DNA of 64,000 nucleotides from a bacterium. GTDB taxonomy: Bacteria > Chloroflexota > Dormibacteria > Aeolococcales > Bog-877. The position numbers and the translations under genes are program-made. The number at the start of each line of letters is the position of its first letter. Positions within the stretch are counted from its first letter, which is position 1. The stretch covers positions 1 to 64,000 of the forward strand of contig JAJYET010000002.1 in NCBI GenBank assembly GCA_021785655.1, read 5' to 3'. Below the pieces are notes generated by a model. That model ran no database searches, was not told the DNA's origin, and worked only from the letters and a program-made list of their open reading frames with translations. Shown piece by piece: positions 42,985-52,157 of this stretch.

Positions 42985-43752
42985 GTGCCCGTGTACTTCG
43001 CCAAGGGCGGCGTTCTGACGCCGACGGGCGAGGTTGAGCTGAGGGAGGAGCACGCTTGGCATCTCGCGCGGGTGCTGAGGGCCCGACCCGGTGAGTCCAT
43101 CCGGGTGGTCGTGGACGGCACCCAGGAGCTGGTGGTCGAACTCTCCCTGGTCTCGGCCGATCTGGTCCGGGGACGGGTCCTGGCGGCCGAGCCAGCCCGG
43201 GGAGAGCCCCGGTGCCGGCTGCTCCTGGTCCAAGCGGTCCCGAAGGGTTTGGGGATGACCGAGGTGTGCGAGCGGACGTCGGAGCTGGGGGTCGCCTCGA
43301 TCTGGCCCGTGTTCACCGAGCGCACCGTCCCACGGCCCGGTCCCGAGGCCCGCGCGGGCCGGCACCGACGGTGGTCGAAGGTTGCCAGCGAGGCGGCGCA
43401 GCTCGCGGGCCGAAGCCGCGCGCCGCTGGTCGAGGAGCCCGAGGGGCTGGAGGCGGCCCTCGAGCGGATCCGGGCCCAGGAGCCCGACACTCAGCTCTTC
43501 GTCTGCCACCAGGAGGGGACGGCGATCTCGCTGGTCTCCGCTCCCTATGATCCCGCGCGGCCCGCCGCCATCCTCATCGGTCCCGAGGGTGGCTGGTCGC
43601 CGGGTGAGCTGCGCCGGCTGAGCGGCCGGGGCGCCGCCGCGGTCTCGCTGGGGCCCCGCAACCTGCGGACGGTGGTGGCCGGCGTGGTGGCGGTGACACT
43701 CCTCTTGGCTCGGGCCGGGGAGCTCGGTCCGCCCTTGGGCGACACGGCATGA
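42985..43752 (+). CDS. rsmE: 16S rRNA m3U1498 methyltransferase
   Basis: SPOUT methyltransferase that modifies U1498 in the decoding region. 255 residues: N-terminal PUA-like domain (HAWHLARVLRARPGESIRVVVDG) and a C-terminal knot with SEAAQLAGRSRAP, LIGPEGGWSPGELRRL and SLGPRNLRTVVAGVVAVTLL. It starts at GTG with no leader to speak of. The ATGA at its end overlaps the GalT/HIT-like gene. In many bacteria rsmE follows dnaJ-prmA; here the heat-shock genes lie nearby but convergent. Confidence 0.94.
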   Translation: MPVYFAKGGVLTPTGEVELREEHAWHLARVLRARPGESIRVVVDGTQELVVELSLVSADLVRGRVLAAEPARGEPRCRLLLVQAVPKGLGMTEVCERTSELGVASIWPVFTERTVPRPGPEARAGRHRRWSKVASEAAQLAGRSRAPLVEEPEGLEAALERIRAQEPDTQLFVCHQEGTAISLVSAPYDPARPAAILIGPEGGWSPGELRRLSGRGAAAVSLGPRNLRTVVAGVVAVTLLLARAGELGPPLGDTA

Positions 43753-44804
43753 CGGTCCGCTTCTCCCACCAGTGGAGGACCGGCGTCTACATTTCGCCAG
43801 AGGGGGATGGCGACCTGCGAAGGGTGCGGATCCGGGTGGAGCTGCGTCGCGACCCGCTCACTCGACGAGGTGGACGGGTGGCCCACTTCCAGGGCTTCCA
43901 CCTGCGCCGTCCCGACCTGAGCGCCGAGGTGGCCGCCAGCCGGGCCCACTGCCCCTTCTGCCCGGAACGGGTGCTGGTGGTCACCCCCCGGCTGGAACCC
44001 TGTGTGGACGGTGCTTTCCGAGTTGTCGAGGGTGAGTCCATCCTCTTCCCGAACATCTCGCCCTACGACCGGCGCAGCGCGGTCGTGGTGCTGTCCCAGG
44101 CCCACTTCCTGGCTCCCGAGGACATCCGGCCCCGACACCTGGTTGATGGGCTGCGGGCGGCCCAGCGCTATCTGGGAGCCCCGGGTGCGCTTCGCCGCCG
44201 TGACTTCGGGCTGGTCACCTGGAACTACATGCCACTGGCGGGCGCGACCCAGGTCCACCCCCACCTCCAGGTGTTTGCCACAGACCGTCCCGGACGGCTG
44301 CTCGAGGAGGAGGTGGCCGCCAGCCTCCGCCACCTCCGGCGATTCGGCCGGCCCTACTGGGAGGAGCTGGTGGAGACCGAGTTCCAGCTCCAGGAGCGGT
44401 GGGTCGGCCGGGGCCGCCACACCGTCTGGCTGACGCCCTTCGTTTCCCGGAGCGTGGTCTCCGACCTGATGGTGGTGTTCCCGGGGAAAGCCCGGCTCTC
44501 AGACCTGTCCGTGGGCGACCTGGAGGAGTTCGGTCGCGGCCTCTCGGCCGCCCTGCAACAACTGGCCGCGGAGGGGGTCATGAGCTTCAACCTCGCCCTC
44601 TATCCTGCCCGTGAGGGCTCCCTGGACCCGGCGGTGTCGCTGCACGCCCGGCTCTCGCCGCGCATCTACTTCAACCCCGCCATCGGCGGATCGGACTCCA
44701 CGGTCTGGCAGCATCTCCTGGACGAGCCGTTCATGGTCCGGAGCCCGGAGCGGCTGGCCGAATCGCTCCGACCAGCCGTGTCCGACGCCCTGTCCGAGGG
44801 GTGA
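43749..44804 (+). CDS. GalT/HIT-superfamily nucleotidyltransferase-like protein
   Basis: 351 residues. Two features of the galactose-1-phosphate uridylyltransferase branch of the HIT superfamily are visible: a zinc-type CPFCPERV near residue 74 and the catalytic HPHLQ in GATQVHPHLQVFA near 170. The middle part matches GalT-like fold order (FPNISPYDRRSAVVV, then the WLTPFVSRS segment). Overall similarity to true GalT is low, so the nucleotide-sugar substrate is uncertain. Coupled to rsmE by an ATGA overlap and ended by a strong hairpin. Confidence 0.78.
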   Translation: MTVRFSHQWRTGVYISPEGDGDLRRVRIRVELRRDPLTRRGGRVAHFQGFHLRRPDLSAEVAASRAHCPFCPERVLVVTPRLEPCVDGAFRVVEGESILFPNISPYDRRSAVVVLSQAHFLAPEDIRPRHLVDGLRAAQRYLGAPGALRRRDFGLVTWNYMPLAGATQVHPHLQVFATDRPGRLLEEEVAASLRHLRRFGRPYWEELVETEFQLQERWVGRGRHTVWLTPFVSRSVVSDLMVVFPGKARLSDLSVGDLEEFGRGLSAALQQLAAEGVMSFNLALYPAREGSLDPAVSLHARLSPRIYFNPAIGGSDSTVWQHLLDEPFMVRSPERLAESLRPAVSDALSEG

Positions 44805-44807
44805 GGG

Positions 44808-44834
44808 GCGGGGCGGCCGGGACGGCCGCCCCGC
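44808..44834. terminator. Bidirectional hairpin between convergent genes
   Basis: GCGGGGCGGCCG, loop GGA, CGGCCGCCCCGC: a 12-bp perfect stem filling the 35-bp gap between two convergent stop codons. No U-run on either side. Confidence 0.65.
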
Positions 44835-44839
44835 GCCAC

Positions 44840-45346
44840 TCAGCTCTGCGCGGCCGGGGCCTCCAGGACCTGGGGCTCCGGCTGCTCCTCGGTGGCCACC
44901 GGAATCCGCCGGGGAGCCGGGGCCTCCACGCGCGGCAGGTGCACCGTGAGCACTCCGTTCTGGAAGGTGGCCCGGATCTCGTCCTCCTTCACATCCGCGG
45001 GCAGGGTGAGCTGGCGAACGAAGGAGAAGTGGGCCCGCTCCCGCCGGAGGTAGGTGCCCTCGGTCTGGGTTCCATCTGCCTTCCTCTCCCCGCGGAGGGT
45101 GAGGATGCCCTGGTCAGCGGTGACCTCCACCTCCTGGGGGCTGAATCCCGGGATGGAAGCCTCGACGAGGAACTCCCTTTCGGTCTGCCGGATGTCCAGG
45201 GGCAGATACGCCGTGGGGGCCACAGAGGTCGTGGCCCGGCCGCTCCCAGAGGTCAGAAGCGGGGTGCCGGAGAAGGCCTCGTTGACCCACCGGGCCATCT
45301 CATTCTGCAGGTTGAAAAGATCACTCCACGGATCCCAACGTGCCAT
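44840..45346 (-). CDS. Small heat-shock protein (Hsp20)
   Basis: 168 residues with an alpha-crystallin domain: YLPLDIRQTEREFLVEASIPGFSPQEVEVTADQGILTLRGERK, FSFVRQLTLPADVKEDEIRATFQNGVLTVHLPR, and a short tail with an RIPV motif. A holdase that keeps unfolding proteins soluble. The ATG has a perfect GGAGGTGAT upstream. It lies about 100 bases after dnaJ on the same strand. A 12-bp palindrome GATTCGCGAATC (45394) lies in that gap. Confidence 0.93.
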   Translation of the reverse strand: MARWDPWSDLFNLQNEMARWVNEAFSGTPLLTSGSGRATTSVAPTAYLPLDIRQTEREFLVEASIPGFSPQEVEVTADQGILTLRGERKADGTQTEGTYLRRERAHFSFVRQLTLPADVKEDEIRATFQNGVLTVHLPRVEAPAPRRIPVATEEQPEPQVLEAPAAQS

Positions 45347-45393
45347 CGTAAATCACCTCCCAACTCAAGTAAACCGCCTTCCAAGCGCCGGGA

Positions 45394-45405
45394 GATTCGC
45401 GAATC
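45394..45405. repeat. 12-bp palindrome upstream of hsp20
   Basis: GATTCGCGAATC, perfect, in the gap between dnaJ and hsp20; may be an operator for hsp20. Confidence 0.4.
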
Positions 45406-45446
45406 CCACCATCTGAATACCCCCACCCCGCGGGGGCCAAACACCC

Positions 45447-46559
45447 TCAGATGCCGATCGCGTCCTTGAGGTGCTCGAAGAAGCCGCGGCGCACGGGATG
45501 TGGCTTGCCGTCAGGGGGCGCCAGCTCGCGGAGCAGGTGCCGCTGCCGTTCGGTGAGCCGGGTGGGGATCACCACTCTGAGCCTCACCACCTGGTCGCCC
45601 CGCCGGCCGGTGCGAGGGTCGGGCGCCCCCCTCCCAGGGACGCGCAGCTGCTCTCCGTACTGGGTGCCCGGCTTGATGGTGACTGTCGCCGGCCCGTCCA
45701 CCGTGGGCACCTCGACGGTGTCGCCCAGGGCCGCCTGGGAGACGGTGATGGGGCAGTCGTAAAGGATCGTCATGCCTCGCCGGGTGAGGAGGTCGTGCGG
45801 CCGCACGCTGATCACCAGGAAGAGGTCGCCAGGGGCTCCGCCGCGGGGGCCGGCAGCTCCCTCCCCCGGCACCCTCACCTGCATCTCGCTGTCCACCCCG
45901 GCGGGGATCTGGACCTCGATCGACTTGCGCAGGTCCACCACCCCCTGTCCGTGACAGGCGGGGCAGGGGGACTCGATCACCTGTCCCTCACCGCGGCAGC
46001 GCGGGCAGGGCTCGACGGTGACCATCTGGCCCAGCAGGGACTGGCGCACCCGCTGGACCTGTCCCCGGCCCTGGCACTCGGTGCAGGTGGTGGGCGAGGT
46101 GCCCTGCTGGGCGCCGGTGCCGCCGCACTCCTCGCACGCCGCCGGCTTGGTGACCTCGAAGGCGCGGGTGACGCCCCTCACGGCCTCCTCGAAGCTGATG
46201 CTCACCTGCAGGCGTAGATCGGCGCCGCGCCTGGGCCCGCTGCGGCCCCGGCTCATCTGACCACCGCCGAAGAACATGTCGAAGAGGTCGAAAGCGGACT
46301 GGAAGTTGAAGCCCCCGGGCGCGCCGAACCCGTCCCCGGCCTGACCGAAGGTGTCGTACTGGCGCCGACGAGCGGGGTCCGAGAGGACCTGATAGGCCTC
46401 GCCGACCTCTTTGAACCGCTCCTCGGCGGTAGGATCACCGCCGTTGCGATCGGGATGGTAGCGCATGGCCAGGGTGCGGTAGGCGCGCTTCAACTCTTCC
46501 GGGCTGGCGCTGCGGTCGACTCCCAGGACCTCGTAGTAGTCGCGACGCGTCTGGGGCAT
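45447..46559 (-). CDS. dnaJ: Chaperone DnaJ
   Basis: Hsp40 co-chaperone that delivers clients to DnaK and stimulates its ATPase. 370 residues: J domain with HPD (YHPDRNGGDP near 35), G/F-rich stretch near 75-100, the four CxxCxGxG zinc repeats (CEECGGTGAQQG, CTECQGRGQV, CPRCRGEGQV, CPACHGQGVV) near 140-215, and C-terminal client-binding domains. Its ATG overlaps the grpE stop (TGATG). Confidence 0.97.
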   Translation of the reverse strand: MPQTRRDYYEVLGVDRSASPEELKRAYRTLAMRYHPDRNGGDPTAEERFKEVGEAYQVLSDPARRRQYDTFGQAGDGFGAPGGFNFQSAFDLFDMFFGGGQMSRGRSGPRRGADLRLQVSISFEEAVRGVTRAFEVTKPAACEECGGTGAQQGTSPTTCTECQGRGQVQRVRQSLLGQMVTVEPCPRCRGEGQVIESPCPACHGQGVVDLRKSIEVQIPAGVDSEMQVRVPGEGAAGPRGGAPGDLFLVISVRPHDLLTRRGMTILYDCPITVSQAALGDTVEVPTVDGPATVTIKPGTQYGEQLRVPGRGAPDPRTGRRGDQVVRLRVVIPTRLTERQRHLLRELAPPDGKPHPVRRGFFEHLKDAIGI

Positions 46560-47170
46560 CAGCCGGGTTCACCCTCCCGCAACTCCTCTCCGGGGCCACC
46601 GGAGCCGGCTGCGTCTCCCGCCGCTGCCGGGCCGCCTTCCGCCGGAGGTCCCCCACCCACTGCTACTTGGGCGGCCCGCACGACGCGGTCATGGAGCCTG
46701 TACCCGGGCAGGTACTCGGCCACCACTTGGCCGGCCGGCTGACCGGGCATGGTGGCCACCGCATCGTGCAGCCGAGGGTCGAAGGGTTCACCGACTGCCG
46801 GGATGCGCTCCACCCCCTCGGAGCGCAGCGCCTCCTCGAGCTGGCGCACCGTGAGCCTCAAGCCTTCCGCCAGCCCGTCCGAGGCGTCGTCGGGCAGGTG
46901 GCCCAAGGCTCGCTCCAGGTTGTCCAGGACTGGCAGAATGGCCCGCAGCAGCCCAGCAGCCCCGTACCGCGCCTGCTCCTGCGCCTCCTGGGCCCGCCGG
47001 CGCTTGAAGTTCTCGAAGTCGGCCGCCAGCCGCAGGTACGCCTCCCGGGCCCTCCCCAGCTCCTCGGTCGGGTCCGGCGCCTCTGCCAGCGCCCCCTCTG
47101 GGCTCTGGACCTCAGGCTCGCGGTCGCCGGTCGGATCGGGCACGGGCGCCTCCTCCTGGTTAAAGTCCAC
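46559..47170 (-). CDS. grpE: Nucleotide exchange factor GrpE
   Basis: 203 residues: acidic N-terminus, long helix (LGRAREAYLRLAADFENFKRRRAQEAQEQARYGAAGLLRAILPVLDNLERAL) and the beta domain with FDPRLHDAVATMPG and VAEYLPGYRLHDRVVRAAQVAVGGGP. It releases ADP from DnaK. Follows hrcA by three bases and overlaps dnaJ. dnaK, which usually sits between grpE and dnaJ, is absent. Confidence 0.96.
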   Translation of the reverse strand: MDFNQEEAPVPDPTGDREPEVQSPEGALAEAPDPTEELGRAREAYLRLAADFENFKRRRAQEAQEQARYGAAGLLRAILPVLDNLERALGHLPDDASDGLAEGLRLTVRQLEEALRSEGVERIPAVGEPFDPRLHDAVATMPGQPAGQVVAEYLPGYRLHDRVVRAAQVAVGGGPPAEGGPAAAGDAAGSGGPGEELREGEPG

Positions 47171-47173
47171 AGG

Positions 47174-48181
47174 TCAGGCCAGAACCCGGGCCAGAGCCTC
47201 TCCGGTCACCTGTGAGATCAGTTGCAACCGAGCGGCGACCCGGGCGTAGCGGATGCGGGTGGGACCGACCACGCCGACGGTCCCCCAGAGCTGGGTACCA
47301 ACACGATAGCTGGTCAGCACCAGGCTGCAAGCCTGGAGCTCCTCCAGGCTGTTCTCATGACCGATCACGACCTGCACCCCCGACTGGGGCGCGAGCTGGC
47401 CCACCACCGCGGCCAGGATCCGCTGCGCCTCGAGAACCTCAAGAACCACCCGCAGCCGGTTGGGGTCCTCGAACTCTGGGTTGCGGACCAGATTCCTCAC
47501 CCCGTCGTGGAGGACCAGCGCCGAGCGGTTCTCAAGCTGTCGGAGGCCCGCCGCGACCTCCAGGACCACCGCCCGCGGCACCACCTCGGGCATGGGGCTG
47601 GACTCCAGCTCATCCGCGGACATACCCACCCCCGCCCGGTTGAGCGCCTCGGCCACAGAGTTAACGGCCTCCTGGTCGAGTGACGGATCCACCTCCACCG
47701 TCCGCTGCTGGGCTCGACGGCCGCTGCCGACCACGACCACCAGGGCATGGCCCGGGCTGGTCGAGACCAGCTGGACGCGCGCCAGCCGGCTGCTTCCCTC
47801 GGCCGGGCCCGTGACCAGGGCGACGTTGTCGCTCAGTCGGCTAAGTGTGACCGCGGCCAGCTCCAGGATCGCCTCGACGTCCGGCTCCACCTCCAGGAAG
47901 CGCTGGCGGACCTGGCGGCGCAGCACCGGCTCGACGATCTCCTGGGGAAGCAGGAAGTCGACGAAGTAGCGGTAGCCCAGATCCGTGGGCACCCTCCCGG
48001 CGGAGGGGTGCGGCTGGGCGAGAAAGCCATCGTCGACCAACTCGGAGAGCTCGTTGCGGATGGTCGCCGAGCTGAGCTCCATGAAGTAGCGCGCCGCCAG
48101 GACGTGGGAGCCCACCGGGACCACCGTCTCGGTGTAGTCGGAAACCACCGCCTGCAGAATGCGCTCTTTGCGTCCGTCCAT
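47174..48181 (-). CDS. hrcA: Heat-inducible transcription repressor HrcA
   Basis: 335 residues: winged-helix DNA-binding N-terminus (ETVVPVGSHVLAARYFMELSSATIRNELSELVDDGFLAQPHPSAGRVPTDLGYRYF) and a GAF-like core. HrcA binds CIRCE and depends on GroEL to fold. A perfect CIRCE element lies 28-54 bases upstream, so the operon represses itself. First gene of hrcA-grpE-dnaJ. Confidence 0.97.
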   Translation of the reverse strand: MDGRKERILQAVVSDYTETVVPVGSHVLAARYFMELSSATIRNELSELVDDGFLAQPHPSAGRVPTDLGYRYFVDFLLPQEIVEPVLRRQVRQRFLEVEPDVEAILELAAVTLSRLSDNVALVTGPAEGSSRLARVQLVSTSPGHALVVVVGSGRRAQQRTVEVDPSLDQEAVNSVAEALNRAGVGMSADELESSPMPEVVPRAVVLEVAAGLRQLENRSALVLHDGVRNLVRNPEFEDPNRLRVVLEVLEAQRILAAVVGQLAPQSGVQVVIGHENSLEELQACSLVLTSYRVGTQLWGTVGVVGPTRIRYARVAARLQLISQVTGEALARVLA

Positions 48182-48208
48182 GGCCTCGATCTCGGCAGAT
48201 GCCCCTGC

Positions 48209-48235
48209 TTAGCACTCGCCAACTCTGAGTGCTAA
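48209..48235 (-). promoter_or_regulatory. CIRCE operator
   Basis: TTAGCACTC-N9-GAGTGCTAA, perfect arms. With the TAGACT hexamer at 48240-48245 the transcription start would lie within it, so bound HrcA blocks initiation. Confidence 0.95.
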
Positions 48236-48239
48236 GGGG

Positions 48240-48245
48240 AGTCTA
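48240..48245 (-). promoter_or_regulatory. -10-like hexamer for hrcA
   Basis: TAGACT immediately upstream of CIRCE on the minus strand. Confidence 0.6.
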
Positions 48246-48275
48246 ACACGGGTGTTCGGCACCTCCCGCGGCAAA

Positions 48276-48281
48276 TAGAAT
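48276..48281 (+). promoter_or_regulatory. -10-like hexamer for the VIT1/CCC1 gene
   Basis: TAGAAT, 6 bases (CGCCAC), then ATG (48288); leaderless arrangement. Confidence 0.6.
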
Positions 48282-48287
48282 CGCCAC

Positions 48288-49097
48288 ATGGTCAGGCGCA
48301 CTCCCCCCGATGTCGAGCGCGCCCGCGTCGGCCGGGCTCAGGCGCTCAACCCCTTCCGGGTCCGGCATCCCACCGAAACCACCCGGGAGGATCTCGCCCG
48401 GCGGGCCAGCATCCGGGAGGTGGTCTTCGGAATGCAGGACGGGCTGCTCACCACCCTGGGGCTGACCACGGGCGTCGCCACGGCCACGGCGGGAGCCGCG
48501 GTCTCGCACACCACCATCCTCATCGCGGGGATCGCCGGCGCACTGGCGGGGATGGTTTCGATGGGGACGGGGGCCTATCTGGCCGCCGTGGCGGCGAGAG
48601 ACCTGAAGCAGGCTGCCATCCACCAGGAGCGTGCCGAGCTGGAGAGCCAGCCCCAGGAGGAGCACGAGGAGATGGTGGCCATCCTGGTGGAGAGCGGGGT
48701 TCCCGCCGCCACCGCCGAGGGGCTGAGCCGAGAGCTGGCGCGCTTCCCCCGCCTCTGGGAGCAGACCCACATCGAGAAGGAGCTGGGAATCGCCGGCACC
48801 GACCAGGAGAACCCCGGCCGCGATGCCCTGGTGATGGCGGTCACCTTCCTGGTGGGCTCGGTGGTACCGATCGTCCCCTACGTGGCGCTCGCCGGCATCG
48901 CCGCGGTGCTCCTGTCCCTCGGCCTCTCGGTGCTGGCCCTGGGAGCGGTGGGCGCCGCCAAGTCCAAGGTGGTAGGGCACCCGCTCTGGCGGGGCGCCGT
49001 TCAGGTCATGGGCGTGGGGTGCGCCGCAGCCCTGGCCGGCTATGTTCTGGGGGTCCTGATGCCCCACGTGTTTGGGCTACGACTGCCCCCGGGGTGA
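48288..49097 (+). CDS. VIT1/CCC1-family transporter
   Basis: 269 residues. Homologues move Fe2+ or Mn2+ in exchange for protons. TM1 region REVVFGMQDGLLTTLGLTTGVA and TM2 region GIAGALAGMVSMGTGAYLAAVA carry the family's DGL and G.SMG.GxYL signatures; a charged metal-binding loop (QEEHEEMVAILVESG) follows, then three helices to the end. The N-terminal 40 residues are an extra basic lead. Divergent from hrcA and convergent with hemW, with stop codons directly adjoining (TGATCA). Confidence 0.9.
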   Translation: MVRRTPPDVERARVGRAQALNPFRVRHPTETTREDLARRASIREVVFGMQDGLLTTLGLTTGVATATAGAAVSHTTILIAGIAGALAGMVSMGTGAYLAAVAARDLKQAAIHQERAELESQPQEEHEEMVAILVESGVPAATAEGLSRELARFPRLWEQTHIEKELGIAGTDQENPGRDALVMAVTFLVGSVVPIVPYVALAGIAAVLLSLGLSVLALGAVGAAKSKVVGHPLWRGAVQVMGVGCAAALAGYVLGVLMPHVFGLRLPPG

Positions 49098-50276
49098 TCA
49101 GGCCGCAGCCAGCTCCAGAGTGATCCGGTCCAAGATCTCCATCCCCTCGGGGGTCGCCCGCACCCTCTCCCCCTCCACCTCGAGCCAGCCGTGGGCCGCG
49201 AGCCTCCGGGAGACCGCCAGCAGCCGCTCCTCTCCGACCTCCACCCCCTGAGTGAGCCTCAGCCCCAGGGCCAGCCGCTCCAGGCTCAGCTGGGAGTCGT
49301 CCAGCTGCTCACTAGCCCGGATGCCGGGTGAGCCCTGGCCGACGACTCGGACATAGGTGGCGGCGTCCCGATAGTGCCAGTAGCGGACACCCCGTGCGCC
49401 CTCCACCGGCAGCCCGAGGGCGCCGGCCGCCAGCCCACCCAAGAAACCGTGGGAGCCGGCGCCCAGCGCCAGGTAGGTGCCTCCCTTCCAGTAGTTGAGG
49501 TTGTGGCGCGACTGGCATCCGGGACGGCTGTAGTTCGAAACCTCGTAGCGGGTGAGGCCCGCCGCCTCCAGCCTGGCCCGGGCCGACCGGAGCTGCTCCA
49601 ACGCCACGGCCTCGGCGACCTGCCTGCAGCGTCCTGAGTCCACCAAGCGCCGGGTGGTGGTACCGGGTTCCAGGGTGAGTTCGTAGCAGGAGAGGTGGTC
49701 CGGCTGGAACTGAAGCACCTGGTCCAACCCGCTGAGAAAGGCGGGCGTTGACTGGCCAGGGATGGCGAACATGAGATCACAGCTGACCTGTGGGATGCCG
49801 GATTCGCGCAGCCAGCCCAGGGCATTCAGAGCCAGCGCGGCATCGTGGCCCCGCCCCAACCATCGCAGAGTGGGGTCCCACAGGCTCTGGATCCCCAGCG
49901 AGGCGCGGGTGACCCCCATCCGGGCCCACTCCCGCGCGGCGGCGGGGGAAACCTCCTCAGGGTTGGCCTCCAGGGTCACCTCGCAGCCAGCCGCCAGGGA
50001 GAAGCCGGCGGCCACCGCCTCCATGAGCCGCGCCAGCCGCGCCGGACCAAGCAGGGAGGGAGTGCCCCCGCCGAGGTGGACCGTCTCCAGCGGCTCCGCC
50101 GCCGCCCCCGAGTGGGCCACGAAGACCAGCTCCTCCAACAGGGCGCCCATGTACCGGTCCTGCAGGCCCGGGCCCGAGACCGCGATCGCGAAATCACAGT
50201 AGGCGCAGCGCCGGCGACAGAACGGAAGGTGGACGTAGAGGGACCTGGGGGGACCCGGGAAGCCGTCAGCGGTCAA
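49098..50276 (-). CDS. hemW: HemW-type radical SAM protein
   Basis: 392 residues: radical-SAM cluster in [16 protein letters not shown] (CxxxCxxC) near 18-30, [16 protein letters not shown] near 70, and the HemW hallmark HNLNYWKGG near 260 with the HemN C-terminal domain. HemW inserts heme into respiratory enzymes; these genes are often mis-annotated as coproporphyrinogen III oxidase. Overlaps the lepA end by 11 bases, the common lepA-hemW order in Gram-positive bacteria. Confidence 0.93.
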   Translation of the reverse strand: MTADGFPGPPRSLYVHLPFCRRRCAYCDFAIAVSGPGLQDRYMGALLEELVFVAHSGAAAEPLETVHLGGGTPSLLGPARLARLMEAVAAGFSLAAGCEVTLEANPEEVSPAAAREWARMGVTRASLGIQSLWDPTLRWLGRGHDAALALNALGWLRESGIPQVSCDLMFAIPGQSTPAFLSGLDQVLQFQPDHLSCYELTLEPGTTTRRLVDSGRCRQVAEAVALEQLRSARARLEAAGLTRYEVSNYSRPGCQSRHNLNYWKGGTYLALGAGSHGFLGGLAAGALGLPVEGARGVRYWHYRDAATYVRVVGQGSPGIRASEQLDDSQLSLERLALGLRLTQGVEVGEERLLAVSRRLAAHGWLEVEGERVRATPEGMEILDRITLELAAA

Positions 50277-52071
50277 TCGTGAGCACCGCCATGAACGCCT
50301 CCTGGGGAATCTCCACGCTCCCCACCCGCTTCATCCGCTGCTTCCCCTCCCGCTGCTTCTCCAGCAGCTTGCGCTTGCGGGTTATGTCGCCCCCATAGCA
50401 CTTGGCCAACACGTCCTTGCGGAGCGCGGGGATGGTCTCCCGGGCCACCACCTTGCCACCCACCGCTGCCTGGAGGGCCACTTCGAAGAGCTGGCGGGGG
50501 ATGACCTCCTTCATGCGCCGGACCAGCCTCTTGCCCTGGCCCTGGGCCTGGCCGCGGTGGACGATGGTGGAGAGGGCGTCCACCGAGTTCCCGGCCACCA
50601 GGACGTCCAGCTTCACCAGCTGCTCAGGGCGGTATCCGGCAAGTTCATAGTCCATGGAGGCGTAGCCCCGGCTGCGCGACTTCAGCTGGTCGTAGAAGTC
50701 ATGGATGATCTCGCCCAGGGGGAGGTCGTAGGTGAGCAGGGCGCGGTCCCCGGCCTGGTACTCCAGGTGGCTGAACTCGCCGCGCCGCTCCTGGCAGAGC
50801 TCCATGATCCCTCCCAGGTACTCCCGGGGCGTCACCACCTCCAGCTTGACGCGGGGCTCCTCGATCGACACCACCTGGGAGGGATCCGGCAGCTGGTCCG
50901 GGTTGTCGATCTCCAGCTGCTGGCCGTCCCTCAGGTTGACGCGATAGGCGACAGAGGGGGCGGTGGTGATGAGCTCCAGATCGAACTCCCGCTCCAGCCG
51001 CTCCTGGACGATCTCCATGTGCAGCAGGCCGAGGAAACCACACCGAAAGCCGAAGCCGAGCGCGGCTGAGGTCTCGGGCTCGAACACCAGGGCCGCGTCG
51101 TTCAGCTGCAGGCGGTCCAGGGCCTCCTTGAGGTCGGGATAGTCGTCGCTGTCGACCGGGAAGAGGCCGGCCCACACCATGGGACTGGCCTGCCGGTACC
51201 CCGGCAGCGGCTCGGTGGCGGGCCGCTGGGCCTCGGTGATGGTGTCCCCCACCTTGCTGTCGCGGACGTTGCGGATGGAGGCCACGAGATAGCCGACCTC
51301 CCCCGCAGCCAGCTCCGCCACCTCCTCCATGCCCGGCCGGAAGCACCCCACCTCGTCCACGGTGAAGACCCCCTGCCCGGCCATCATCCGGATCTGGGTC
51401 CCGGACTCCAGCCGCCCCTCGAAGACCCGGACGTACACCACCACCCCGCGGTAGGGGTCGTACTTGCAATCGAAGATGAGGGCACGGAGTGGCCGGGTTA
51501 CGTCGCCGACCGGGGCCGGAAGGTGGTTGACCACCGCCTCGAGGACCTCTGACACGCCCTGCCCGGTGCGGGCCGAGACCAGGAGGCAGCGCTCCTTGGC
51601 GATACCGATCACGGACTCCACCTCGGCCGCGACCCGCTCGGGATCGGCCTGGGGCAGGTCGATCTTGTTGATGACCGGGACGATCTCCAGGTTCAGCTCC
51701 ATGGCCTTGTAGACGTTGGCCAGGGTCTGAGCCTCGATCCCCTGACTGGCATCCACCACCAAGAGCGCCCCCTCGCAGGCCGCCAGCGCCCGCGAGACCT
51801 CGTACGCGAAGTCGACGTGGCCGGGAGTGTCGATGAGGTTCAGCTCATATTCGAGACCATCCTCGGCGCGGTAGGGCATGCGCACCGCCTGGGCCTTGAT
51901 GGTGATCCCCCTCTCCCGCTCCAGGTCCATGGTGTCCAGCACCTGCTCGGTCATCTCCCTCGGGGCCACGGTCCCGGTGGCCTCCAGGAGCCGGTCGGCC
52001 AGGGTCGACTTTCCGTGATCGATATGGGCGATGATCGAGAAGTTGCGGATCCGCGCGGTCGGGGTGCCCAT
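50266..52071 (-). CDS. lepA: Elongation factor 4 (LepA)
   Basis: Ribosome-binding GTPase involved in translation under stress and initiation quality. 601 residues: G1 [19 protein letters not shown], switch and G3 [34 protein letters not shown], and the LepA-specific C-terminal domain ([21 protein letters not shown]). The ATG is preceded by GATAAT 10 bases upstream. Divergent from the GNAT gene. Confidence 0.97.
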   Translation of the reverse strand: MGTPTARIRNFSIIAHIDHGKSTLADRLLEATGTVAPREMTEQVLDTMDLERERGITIKAQAVRMPYRAEDGLEYELNLIDTPGHVDFAYEVSRALAACEGALLVVDASQGIEAQTLANVYKAMELNLEIVPVINKIDLPQADPERVAAEVESVIGIAKERCLLVSARTGQGVSEVLEAVVNHLPAPVGDVTRPLRALIFDCKYDPYRGVVVYVRVFEGRLESGTQIRMMAGQGVFTVDEVGCFRPGMEEVAELAAGEVGYLVASIRNVRDSKVGDTITEAQRPATEPLPGYRQASPMVWAGLFPVDSDDYPDLKEALDRLQLNDAALVFEPETSAALGFGFRCGFLGLLHMEIVQERLEREFDLELITTAPSVAYRVNLRDGQQLEIDNPDQLPDPSQVVSIEEPRVKLEVVTPREYLGGIMELCQERRGEFSHLEYQAGDRALLTYDLPLGEIIHDFYDQLKSRSRGYASMDYELAGYRPEQLVKLDVLVAGNSVDALSTIVHRGQAQGQGKRLVRRMKEVIPRQLFEVALQAAVGGKVVARETIPALRKDVLAKCYGGDITRKRKLLEKQREGKQRMKRVGSVEIPQEAFMAVLTIDR

Positions 52072-52081
52072 CTGGACTCCG

Positions 52082-52087
52082 ATTATC
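52082..52087 (-). promoter_or_regulatory. -10-like hexamer for lepA
   Basis: GATAAT, 10 bases, then ATG; a GGAG is also present, so it may be leadered. Confidence 0.45.
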
Positions 52088-52141
52088 CCGAAGGGAAGGT
52101 CGCACCCATCCCGAGCGGAGCCCGCCGGCCCCGCCCCAAGT

Positions 52142-52147
52142 TAGGAT
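52142..52147 (+). promoter_or_regulatory. -10-like hexamer for the GNAT gene
   Basis: TAGGAT, 10 bases, then the ATG at 52158. Confidence 0.4.
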
Positions 52148-52157
52148 CGAGACGTTC

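Noticed and set aside
45347-45446. HspR-type HAIR operator before hsp20
   Set aside because: Only one ACTCAAG half-site is present; no second arm at the required spacing.
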